A DNA stretch of 64,000 bases from Adlercreutzia hattorii. GTDB taxonomy: Bacteria > Actinomycetota > Coriobacteriia > Coriobacteriales > Eggerthellaceae. Under the pieces are notes generated by a model. That model ran no database searches and was not told where the DNA came from. It was given only the letters and a program-made list of their open reading frames with translations. A program made the translations under genes and the position numbers. Positions 35,661 through 44,400 of this stretch are shown here, piece by piece. The stretch's first letter is position 1; each line of letters begins with the position of its first letter. The stretch is taken from NCBI RefSeq assembly GCF_011405655.1, contig NZ_AP022829.1:2341001-2405000 (forward strand), given 5' to 3'.

Positions 35661-37586
35661 TCAGCCCAGCTCGACCATAACCGCCTCCGAGACGATCCCG
35701 GCTACCTCCGGGATCGTCTCTTCTTCCAAGGAAGAGAAGCTCATCACGAAGGCGGGACGGCGCCGACCCCTCCCCTCGCTGCACCCAGACCGCACCTCGT
35801 CGCATACCCTTCGGGCACCCTCGACTTCGCGAGCCTCGCACCGGCAGCCTACCGTTTCGTTCGAGCTGCGCCCAGGAGCTCCCGCCTCGCAACCCGTGAA
35901 CCGATAACGGCCCAAAGGCGCCAGGCGCACGCCCCGAATCGCAGCGCGCCGGGCCACGCGCTCCTCGAAAGTCGCACTATCTCTCTCGTCTCCTTCGACA
36001 CTCCTAACCTCCATGAGAAAGTGCAGCCCGGCACCCGCATTGGCAAAGTGCAAATGATCGCCGGCCGAAGACGCCGCTAGTACGTCAATCAGCGCGCTCA
36101 GCCGCCGCCGGTAACGCGTCCGCTGGCGATTGACATGGCGCTCGTAGTCCCCCGACTCCATGAACCGCGCCAACGTCAGCTGCTCCAATGCACCCACCGT
36201 GCAGGCGTAAAAGCCAAGTCGGTCGCGGAACCGTTCGGCCAGCGCCTCGGGCAGCACCATGTAGCCAATGCGGAAAGCACCCCCGAGCGTCTTCGAGAAC
36301 GTGTTCGCGTAAATGACCCGCCCAGCCCCATCGAGGGCCGCGAGTGGAGGTACGGGACGCCCCGCCATGCGGAACTCGCAGTCGAAGTCATCTTCGATGA
36401 GGTAGCGCGACTGGGCACTGGAAGCTTTCACGCTCCGACCGCGAATCTCCCTAGCCGCTGCACCGTCCTCGGGCGCGGCAACCCCACTCTGGGCCCATTC
36501 CAACAACGAGCGCCGGCGCGACACCGGCACCGTGATACCGGTGGGAAACTGGTGCGACGGCGTGCAGTGCAGCACGTCGATGCGGGCACGCTCGAGCGCC
36601 TCCAAGACCGGCCCTTCCCCATCGAGAGCGATCGGCCGCACCGCCACGTCGTTCGACTCGTAGATGCGCGTAAGCCGCGGATAGCCGGGGTCTTCCACGC
36701 CGTACGCCAGATTACGACCGAGCAGCTGCACGAGCAGGCCATAAAGCGACTGGGCACCGGAACCGATCACGATCTGGTCGGGATGCACCTCCATGCCGCG
36801 AAGGCCCCGCAGATGCGCCGCGATGGCCGCCCGCAACCGAGGCGATCCCTGAGGCCCCGACGCCTCCAGCACCGTGCGCTCGCTCTCGTCGGCCAACACG
36901 CGCCGCAGCGTCCGTGCCCACGCCGCGTAGGGAAACACCCCTTCCGGCGCCGTCGCCCCCGTGAAATCGGCGAGCCATTTGCGTCCGGCGCCATTCTGGC
37001 CGCACCAAGATGCCCCACATCCGGCATCGTTCTGGCCGTTCCAAGATGCCCCGCATTCGGCCCTGTCATCCCCGATGCACGCGTTGCTCCGGATTTTCGT
37101 CGCATTCCCGCAGAGGCTCGCTTCGCCCTGGAACCCCCCACACGCCCCCGAAACATCCCCTTTGCCACAAGCTATACAAAAGGACTCGTCTTTTGTGGCA
37201 AGTTTTTCGAGGGTTTCGACGTCGCCACCTTCCGAAACCCCCATTTTGGCTACGCCGAGCGCGCTTTTGCCCTCGAAACCGGCTTTGGAAGGCGATTTCA
37301 CGGTTTCACGCGTCGAAACCCTCGAAAAACTTGCCAAATTCGAGCCGATTTCCTGCACATAGAAGCCACTGCGGGGCACGGCGCGCACATAGCCCTCGGC
37401 CACCAGCTGGTCCAAGGCCCCCTCCACGGTGACGACGCTCACCCCCAAATGCTTTGCGAATGCCCGCTTGGAAGGGAGGCGCGCGCCGGCCGCAAGAACA
37501 CCGGACTCGATGTCGGCTCGAAGCGCCCGGTAAAGCTGCTCGTACAGGCTCGTCTCCCCTCCACGATTTAGCACATACGTGAGCAT
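35661..37586 (-). CDS. pdxR: PdxR, MocR-family PLP-dependent regulator with in-frame insertions
   Basis: A 641-residue regulator, long for a family of about 480. An N-terminal GntR winged HTH (residues 1-75: SLYEQLYRALRADIESG, SKRAFAKHLGVSVVTV) is joined to an aminotransferase-like domain that starts near WLADFTG and carries the PLP lysine in NTFSKTLGGAFRIGY. Between them lie about 125 residues of repeat-derived sequence (palindrome 37196-37336 and tandem CGASW.GQN units). Another 40 or so odd residues lie near the C-terminus. Divergent from pdxS-pdxT, which MocR-type PdxR activates when PLP is low. The ATG at 37586 has GGAGGAAGG upstream. Confidence 0.88.
   Translation of the reverse strand: MLTYVLNRGGETSLYEQLYRALRADIESGVLAAGARLPSKRAFAKHLGVSVVTVEGALDQLVAEGYVRAVPRSGFYVQEIGSNLASFSRVSTRETVKSPSKAGFEGKSALGVAKMGVSEGGDVETLEKLATKDESFCIACGKGDVSGACGGFQGEASLCGNATKIRSNACIGDDRAECGASWNGQNDAGCGASWCGQNGAGRKWLADFTGATAPEGVFPYAAWARTLRRVLADESERTVLEASGPQGSPRLRAAIAAHLRGLRGMEVHPDQIVIGSGAQSLYGLLVQLLGRNLAYGVEDPGYPRLTRIYESNDVAVRPIALDGEGPVLEALERARIDVLHCTPSHQFPTGITVPVSRRRSLLEWAQSGVAAPEDGAAAREIRGRSVKASSAQSRYLIEDDFDCEFRMAGRPVPPLAALDGAGRVIYANTFSKTLGGAFRIGYMVLPEALAERFRDRLGFYACTVGALEQLTLARFMESGDYERHVNRQRTRYRRRLSALIDVLAASSAGDHLHFANAGAGLHFLMEVRSVEGDERDSATFEERVARRAAIRGVRLAPLGRYRFTGCEAGAPGRSSNETVGCRCEAREVEGARRVCDEVRSGCSEGRGRRRPAFVMSFSSLEEETIPEVAGIVSEAVMVELG
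36985..37065. repeat. two tandem units of about 36 bases inside pdxR
   Basis: TTCTGGCCG followed by CCAAGATGCCCC occurs twice about 36 bases apart. On the coding strand the units give CGASWNGQNDAG and CGASWCGQNGAG. Confidence 0.7.
37196..37336. repeat. palindromic element inside the pdxR coding region
   Basis: Perfect 26-base arms (37196-37221 and 37311-37336, beginning TGGCAAGTTTTTCGAGGGTT) enclose 89 bases that are themselves partly complementary (TCGCC..TTCC with GGAAGGCGA). The frame stays open through the element. A further small hairpin (TTGCCACA / TGTGGCAA) adjoins it at 37162-37201. Confidence 0.85.
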
Positions 37587-37726
37587 CGCTTTCCCTTCCT
37601 CCTCCTGCAGCACGCTTTGAACGAGCTGCTCCTTTACGACCACCTGGTCTTCTGCCAGATCGCCAGCTCGTCGGCTCTTTGCGAAACCGAGGCCATCTCC
37701 AACTGACCTTATTAAAACTTCCCAAA

Positions 37727-37755
37727 TTGAATATAACACTAAGCTCAGTTATCCC
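37727..37755 (+). promoter_or_regulatory. promoter of pdxST
   Basis: TTGAAT (37727-37732) and TATCCC (37750-37755) with 17 bases between, 41 bases before the pdxS start, in the pdxR-pdxS divergent region where PdxR should bind. Confidence 0.45.
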
Positions 37756-37796
37756 TTACCCTTCCGCTCATATCTTTTGCGAAAGGAAGGATCCTC

Positions 37797-38726
37797 ATGA
37801 CCGAAACCGCCCCCGCCGCTAACCAGGCCGGCAACCCCGCTACTCCCATCACCTCTGCTGAGCGCGCGGCCCTGAACCGCCAGCTCGCCCAAATGCTGAA
37901 GGGCGGCGTCATCATGGACGTCACCACCCCCGAGCAGGCCCGCATCGCCGAGGCCGCCGGAGCCGCGGCCGTTATGGCGCTCGAGCGCATCCCCGCCGAC
38001 ATCCGCGCGGCCGGCGGCGTTTCCCGCATGAGCGACCCGGCCATGATCAAGGGCATCCAGGCGGCCGTTTCCATCCCCATCATGGCGAAATGCCGCATCG
38101 GGCACTTCGCCGAGGCACAGATCCTCCAGGCCATCGACATCGACTACATCGACGAATCCGAAGTGCTCTCGCCGGCTGACGACACCTACCACATCGACAA
38201 GACCGTCTTCGCCGTCCCCTTCGTCTGCGGCGCCCGCGACCTCGGCGAGGCCCTGCGCCGCATTGCCGAGGGCGCCACGATGATCCGCACCAAAGGCGAG
38301 CCGGGCACCGGCGACGTCGTGCAGGCCGTGCGCCACATGCGCCGGATGAACGCTGAAATCCGCCGCATCCAGAACCTGCGCGACGATGAGCTGTTCGAAG
38401 CGGCGAAGGAGCTGCAAGTGCCGGTGGAGCTGCTGCGCGAGGTGCACGAGGCCGGCAAGCTGCCCGTCGTGAACTTCGCCGCCGGCGGCATCGCCACCCC
38501 GGCCGACGCGGCCCTTATGATGCAGCTGGGCGCCGAGGGCGTCTTCGTGGGCAGCGGTATCTTCAAGTCGGGCGACCCGGCCCGACGCGCCGAGGCCATC
38601 GTAAAGGCCACCACGAACTTCAACGATCCTGAGATGCTCGCCGCCTTGTCCGAAGACCTCGGCGAAGCCATGGTGGGCATCAACGAGCAGGAGATCCAGA
38701 TCATCATGGAAGAGCGGGGGCAGTAG
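37797..38726 (+). CDS. pdxS: pyridoxal 5'-phosphate synthase subunit PdxS
   Basis: A 309-residue TIM-barrel synthase that builds PLP from ribose 5-phosphate, glyceraldehyde 3-phosphate and ammonia supplied by PdxT. Visible active-site features are the lysine in [10 protein letters not shown]...[24 protein letters not shown], the second lysine in [13 protein letters not shown], and the phosphate loop [20 protein letters not shown] 20-residue Ala/Pro N-terminal extension precedes the domain. AAAGGAAGGA precedes the ATG. PdxT follows after 5 bases. Confidence 0.97.
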   Translation: MTETAPAANQAGNPATPITSAERAALNRQLAQMLKGGVIMDVTTPEQARIAEAAGAAAVMALERIPADIRAAGGVSRMSDPAMIKGIQAAVSIPIMAKCRIGHFAEAQILQAIDIDYIDESEVLSPADDTYHIDKTVFAVPFVCGARDLGEALRRIAEGATMIRTKGEPGTGDVVQAVRHMRRMNAEIRRIQNLRDDELFEAAKELQVPVELLREVHEAGKLPVVNFAAGGIATPADAALMMQLGAEGVFVGSGIFKSGDPARRAEAIVKATTNFNDPEMLAALSEDLGEAMVGINEQEIQIIMEERGQ

Positions 38727-38731
38727 AACCC

Positions 38732-39283
38732 ATGTCCCCAACCATCGCCGTTCTCGCCCTGCAAGGCGCTTTCATCGAGCACGAGCAGCGCCTGCAATCC
38801 CTCGGCTGCACCACCATCGAGCTGCGCCAGGCCGCCGACCTCGCCCGTCCCTTCGACGGCCTGGTGCTCCCCGGCGGCGAGTCCACCGTACAGGCGAAGC
38901 TGCTGCATGACCTGGGAATGTTCGAACCGCTGCGCCAACGCATCGCCGAGGGCCTCCCCGCCCTCGGCACCTGCGCCGGCCTCATCCTGCTCGCCGACCA
39001 TTTCCGCACCCTGCCCGTCACCGTGCGCCGCAACGCCTACGGCCGCCAACTCGGCAGCTTCCACGCCGAGGGTCGCTGGGAAGATGAAGCTGTTCCTCTC
39101 ACCTTCATTCGCGCCCCGCGCATCGAAGCTACCGGCCCCGGCGTCGAGCCCCTCGTCACCCTGAACGACGCACCGGTAGCCGTGCGCCACCGCAACCAGA
39201 TCGCCGCCGCCTTCCACCCCGAACTCGACGACGACAACCGCCTCTACGAAGCGCTCCTCGCGCCTTTGAAGCGCGCCTACTGA
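38732..39283 (+). CDS. pdxT: pyridoxal 5'-phosphate synthase glutaminase PdxT
   Basis: A 183-residue class I glutaminase that feeds ammonia to PdxS. The oxyanion/LPGGEST segment is present (VLPGGESTVQ), the nucleophilic Cys is in LGTCAGLILLAD, and the His/Glu pair lies in AAFHPELDDD near the C-terminus. Five bases separate it from pdxS. Its stop overlaps the end of the convergent AlbA_2 gene by 7 bases. Confidence 0.96.
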   Translation: MSPTIAVLALQGAFIEHEQRLQSLGCTTIELRQAADLARPFDGLVLPGGESTVQAKLLHDLGMFEPLRQRIAEGLPALGTCAGLILLADHFRTLPVTVRRNAYGRQLGSFHAEGRWEDEAVPLTFIRAPRIEATGPGVEPLVTLNDAPVAVRHRNQIAAAFHPELDDDNRLYEALLAPLKRAY

Positions 39284-40914
39284 ACCAACCGATAGACGGC
39301 GCCCGGGCCGCGCGACGGCCCCAGCCGTTCCACAAGAGACTTGTCCATCAGCCGATTGAGCGCGCGGCTGATCGTTGCCTTCGACTTACCCAATGCGTCC
39401 ATAAGAATCCGCGAGCTCACCGGTGCGGGCGCCTCTTCCAAGAAGTCGACGATGTCGCACTCCACCGTACCCGGCGCCAGCACATGAATGGTATGGAAGC
39501 GACCTGTTTCGTCTGACCACTCCGTGACGGATCGCACGATCTTCCCGCCCGCAGCGCCCTCAGGCAGCCGAACGCCACCGCGCCCGCCACCCCCCGCGCG
39601 GCCGCCGAACCCGAACCCGAACCGCCCTGCCTCCGCGCCAGCGCCGGCCTTGTATAGCGCCACCTCGAAAGCGGTGATGTGGTCAATGGCTACCGGTTCC
39701 GGCATATTCGCCTCGCGCAAGCTGGCCCGAATCTGGAAGTAACCCGTGCCCTTGTTCTCCACCACGCTGCCCACCTCGGCAAACCCCTCGGCATAGGGGG
39801 TGGCGCGCAGGATGTTGGCCAGTGCCTGGTTGCGCGGGAAGGAAACGCCAAGCTCGCCCAAACGGTCGACCGTCATAGCCCGGCACAAACCGCCTGGACT
39901 CAATATCTCAATGCGGTCGCCGTACATAGTCACCTGAACCTGAGAGGCGCACCCGTCCGGCGAGTAATCGCGGTGCATGAGCGCGTTGGCCACCGCCTCG
40001 CGCACGGCCGTCTCGGGATACTCGAGTCTATCGATGCGAAACGCCCCCTCCACCTTCGACGAGACGCGCACGTTGCGTCGCAGCGCCACCATCAGCTCCG
40101 ATATCATCACGGGGATGGGCCCGACGATCTCGCGAGAATCGAGAAAACGCAGCCCCCCGGCGCTCACATCGGCCTTCGACGTCCCCGGGATCACCGTAAA
40201 CGAAAGGCAGGCCCGCGGGAAATAACGCTGCGGAAAGCGCCCGAGCGCCATAAGTCCCGCCAATGTGGGTCGCACAATCCCCTCCCCGTCACGAGCCGTC
40301 ACGCAGAGCGCCTCAAGCAGCTCCTCGTCGCTCATGCCCTTGAACGCTCGCGGCGAATCGGCACGCTGTCGGCGCATGAAGCCCTCCAGAAGCTCTTCGT
40401 CAAAGTCGCCCATCGCAGCCCCTTCGACCACTTCGCGATCGTATCGCGGCGGCCGACGCCCCTCCAGCAGGCGGTCCACCTCGTAGGGGCTCAGCCTCCG
40501 ATCACCATCCCCCACACGCACATAGGAGCCGTCATGCATTGCGCGCGACTTGACGAAGCAGGGCTTAAGCTCGGGCGGCAGTTCGGGCACCGTGGCCACC
40601 ACCACAGGCGATCCTTCGAACTCGACAATCTCGACTGACGCCCGCACGGGCGGCTCCATCTTCTCGCCGCACATCTGGGCAAGCGCGTCGGCCACAGCAC
40701 GCGCCTTGAAGCCCGGAACACCTTGGAACCCCGCTCGCTCCGCGAGCCCCAGAATCACCACGCCACCCGACGTGTTCGAAAACGCGCTCAGCGTCTCCGC
40801 CATGCTTTTCGGAAGCCCCTGAGAAGCCGCTTTCACCTCTACCCGCTCGGTGTCGGTGCCAAGACGTCGGGCGAGACCAATATAGCTCTCCAGATCGAAA
40901 TCGTACACGCCCAT
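39277..40914 (-). CDS. AlbA_2/Schlafen-type putative DNA-binding protein
   Basis: A 545-residue protein of the group often called 'ATP-binding' or 'RecG-like' regulators. An AlbA_2 domain is at the N-terminus (EVKAASQGLPKSMAETLSAFSNTSGGVVILGL). A middle region carries the GHKL-like segment REAVANALMHRDY...VTMYGDRIEILSPGGL. After a Gly-rich stretch (FGFGFGGRAGGGGRGG) comes a C-terminal winged helix (ILMDALGKSKATISRALNRL). Members regulate transcription or act in stress and defence; the role here is unknown. The ATG at 40914 has GGGGGTGG upstream. Confidence 0.8.
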   Translation of the reverse strand: MGVYDFDLESYIGLARRLGTDTERVEVKAASQGLPKSMAETLSAFSNTSGGVVILGLAERAGFQGVPGFKARAVADALAQMCGEKMEPPVRASVEIVEFEGSPVVVATVPELPPELKPCFVKSRAMHDGSYVRVGDGDRRLSPYEVDRLLEGRRPPRYDREVVEGAAMGDFDEELLEGFMRRQRADSPRAFKGMSDEELLEALCVTARDGEGIVRPTLAGLMALGRFPQRYFPRACLSFTVIPGTSKADVSAGGLRFLDSREIVGPIPVMISELMVALRRNVRVSSKVEGAFRIDRLEYPETAVREAVANALMHRDYSPDGCASQVQVTMYGDRIEILSPGGLCRAMTVDRLGELGVSFPRNQALANILRATPYAEGFAEVGSVVENKGTGYFQIRASLREANMPEPVAIDHITAFEVALYKAGAGAEAGRFGFGFGGRAGGGGRGGVRLPEGAAGGKIVRSVTEWSDETGRFHTIHVLAPGTVECDIVDFLEEAPAPVSSRILMDALGKSKATISRALNRLMDKSLVERLGPSRGPGAVYRLVQ

Positions 40915-41052
40915 AGCCCACCCCCGCAAATAGTTTCAAGAAGTCTCATCAGTATGCAACAACTTGAGACTATTTGCAACAACGCTTGTATTTGTTGGTG
41001 CGCGCAAACCCAACATTGTGCAAGACCCCTGCTCAGAGAATTCAAATCATGA

Positions 41053-41241
41053 TTTGACTGTAACATCTGCGGGACCGACATCACCGGCAACACCTCCGCC
41101 CATGCGAAAGAACACATGAAGGCCGGTGAAGGATCTGGGCATCATAGTGAAATCCGTCAGATAGTCACCGGCTACAACACGGTTAGCCATAAGAAAGAGG
41201 GACATTGGGAAACGAGGGTTGTCGGCGGTCGTTGGGAATAG
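41053..41241 (+). pseudogene. remnant of a surface-protein C-terminal zinc-finger-like motif
   Basis: A 62-codon open stretch with no start codon, preceded by a stop. It encodes CNICGTDITGNTSAHAKEH (a C-x2-C-x9-13-H-x3-4-H pattern) and ends GHWETRVVGGRWE. This resembles the C-terminal tail of large Eggerthellaceae adhesins. The rest of the gene is absent. A second, more decayed piece lies at 52897-52944. Confidence 0.6.
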
Positions 41242-41395
41242 ACGTTAGGCAGGGGTCATTAAGGATGCGCTTGATATTGCTGTCAAGCCCTGATAGACGA
41301 TTTGTCCGTTTATCAGCCACAGTTGCTTAGATGCCGGCAGAGCATGAAACAATTTCTGCCAGTAGGCGTCATTTCGCGATGCGCATCTTTTATAT

Positions 41396-41438
41396 CCAAT
41401 AGGCTGCATGGGTATCGCTAACCCACACAGCCTATTGG
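41396..41438 (-). terminator. hairpin after the giant surface-protein gene
   Basis: CCAATAGGCTG / CAGCCTATTGG arms with an inner TGGGT/ACCCA stem, 22 bases past the stop of the minus-strand gene; no long T-run. Confidence 0.65.
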
Positions 41439-41459
41439 CGCCCAATCTCTCTAACGTAC

Positions 41460-44400
41460 TTATCTGCGACTATTGAATCTTCTGCGACCGACATAGAGCA
41501 GCAAAGAAGCCAGTCCTATAGCAGAAGCGCAAAAGAGAATCAGAGCAATACGCACAGGCAAGCCTAAGCTGTCACTTGTTTCTGCCAAAAAGCCTAAAGA
41601 GCTAGCAGGCTTATCAGTATCAGTGACGGAGTTCGCGTTATCTGTCTGACCCGAATTGATTTCCTGGTTACCTCCTGATGCCTCAGGTGCATCCGAACCA
41701 CCGTTATTCCCTTGGCCACCGTTCATGCTTCCGCTATTGCCCTGATTGGTTCCACCGTTGTCTCCGCCTCCCTGCTCGCCACCACCTGACGGATCGCGTC
41801 CGTCATCGGTTACGCTCACGGCAAGATTCAATCTCTCGCTGTATTCATCAAAAGGCATCCCCTCTTTATATGCGGCGATTCGATACTTCGTATCTCCCGT
41901 AACACTGATAGGTCCGGTGTAAACGCGTCGCGTCCCGTTTGCATCGCAGGGGCAGGTGTCGTCGGTGGTGTAGTAGATGGTCGCTCCTTCGGTGGTGGTT
42001 GTCAGGGTTAGCTTCGAACCTTTCGGTACCGTCACGCTGTTCTCTTTTGGAGCCAACGCATCGAACGTGTTCGTTCCGATGGTTGCGGTGGGCCGCACGG
42101 GTTGCGCTGCATCAGAAGTGGTGCGAATCGCCAGCTCCTTGGAAAGCGACGTGCCAGTTGCCGCAAGGGTGAGCGCCGTCATTCCGGGAAGGTCACCATA
42201 GAGCGAGAACGATGTCTTGCCCTCGGAATCCGTCATGCCAGTTGCGATGCCCTCGCCAGAAGCGTCCAAGGCGCTGATACCGTCGAGCGCCGCGATGCTG
42301 GGCGCATCCACCTGTGCCGTCACCGGCTGGTTCGCCACAGGGGTGCCGTCCGAATAGCGCACGTAGGCCACAACTTGGACAGGTTCAGGAGCATCGCTTT
42401 GCAAGACGACGGCATTCTCATAGTTCGCAACGAGCTGCGCCGGACGTTTCTCGACGGTGAGCGTCTTCGACCATGACCCGAACAGATCGCCCAACGAACA
42501 CTCCGTATAGCTCTTCGCACCGTTCAGCTTCACCGAAACACTTGCTCCTTCGGACAAGGGTTCTTGCGGGTAGATGCGCAGGACCTTGGCAAGCGCTCCT
42601 CCTCCGTCGGCCTCGCTGGCGTCTTTCGAGTCGACCCATTCAAGACGGGCGCTCTCGCCATCCACGAGGGCGCTCGTTCCTGCTCCCTCATCGGCTTTCA
42701 TGTATTGGCTGAATTCCAGCTCTATATATTCGGGGCAGGCATTCGCAGCTACAACGCTTGGCGCCTGCGTTGACTTCAAACCTACCTTCAGCCCGGTTCG
42801 GATGGGGAGCACCGAAAGCCAGTCCGTCCTTGCTACGTCATACCCTTCTTTGGCGACCCTCACCTGATAGAAGCCGGTTGGCGTATCCCATTGGAAGGCT
42901 CCGTCTGCGCCCGTGGTCAGCGTGCCCTCCTGCTCGTAGTCTTCGGCATTCCATTTCCGTGCATTGCGGCCGTTTGCATCGTCTGCAACATAGATGGTCG
43001 CCTTGGCACCTTCTACGGGATTACTATCCAGCGCCTCATATACGATGCCCGACGGGTCGATGATCACATTTGACCCGATGCCGTAGAACTTGTCCCAGTC
43101 GATGATGTTCCTGACATCGTCGCTGCCATTGTTCTTCTTAGGAACTTCCTTGCAAACGCTCTTCCTGTAAGCGGTTGCCTGCTCATAGGCGTTCTTTGCC
43201 TTGTCGAGGTAGTGCGCGCGCAGCAGGTGAATCGAGGTGGATCCTGCATCGATCGCCAACGAGGCCTTGCTCACCACGCCGCCAGCAGTGCTAGCCCCCT
43301 CCGTCACTACAGAGCTGCTCCCCATGGTTGCGACAAGGATGATCGTCGATCCCACCGTGTTCCAATAACCGGTCATTACATCGGTGTAGTTATGGTCGTC
43401 CTCGTTCTCCATGAGCTCTCGGTACTTCTCGGCCGCATCGCGTTCGGCGTAGAGCGCCTTGAGGCAGTTCTGGCATGCTCCATCGCAAGGGTTGCGCTTC
43501 TTGTAATAGAGAATCCATTGGTTTATGGATTCGATGTCGGCTTCAAGGACGCCTAAGGCATCCATGTTGTCTAACCATGAGTCCATGGCGAATCTCAACC
43601 CCACACCACTTCCGATGACGCCGACGCCGCCCAGAACCTGATTGACATTCGTGCACTTTGAGATTTCATTGGCCACCTCTTCTGTCTCCTTAGCCCACAT
43701 CTGGCTCTTCGCCCAGGCTTTCACCATGGGCGTGATCCTCTCAGGCGGAACGTCCTTGAGGATGCGGCGCGCAAGCACGTTGTCGAGCACACTCTTTGCG
43801 CCCTCGTCGATCACGCCGCTCACCATGTCAATCCCCATACCAAAACCATCCAACCCGGCGGCTTTGAGTGCATCCACCTTGGCGGAGCGCATATGGTCAT
43901 CTTTCTCCTTATGTTCTGAGAAATCGACCTTGTAGGTGTTCTGCTTCTTTGCGTTCGGATCCGTAGCTCCTTGGGGTGCGCTTTCCGTCACCAAGCACGA
44001 ATAGCCCGTGTAGACGCCTTCCGTCTTGCCGTCAGCACTGTTCTTCTGCGAGTCGGTGACGTAGAGCTCGGCTTCGAGGCGGCCGTCTTCCAAGGTCTGG
44101 ACTTGGACGCCCTTTGCGCTGTCGCCTTCGGAAACCTTGACGACGCCGCCTAGCTTGTCCTGAAGGCAGTTGTCCATCAGGGCCGACGGTGAGCCCGATG
44201 CGCTCACCTTGCCGATGCCCGCGCTCGTTCCCATGGCATCCAGGCTGTTTCGTATGGAGCGGTTCGTCAGCTTTCCGCACGCATAGTTGTTGTCTATGGA
44301 CTCCTTCATCCTGTGGAAGAAATCCTTCACTTCCTTGATCGTTGCGGCATCCTGACCCGCATACCACCCATCTATCTCCGCATCAGTCGGAATCGAGTAC

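Larger units (their letters stand above)
40915..41459. other. 545-base gap with gene remnant and terminator
   Basis: Holds the adhesin-tail remnant at 41053-41241 and the hairpin at 41396-41438. The remaining sequence carries no convincing gene; a 66-codon minus-strand frame at 41245-41445 has no ribosome site and overlaps the hairpin. Confidence 0.6.

Noticed and set aside
41245-41445. A 66-codon minus-strand frame
   Set aside because: No ribosome site and overlaps the terminator hairpin of the surface-protein gene.
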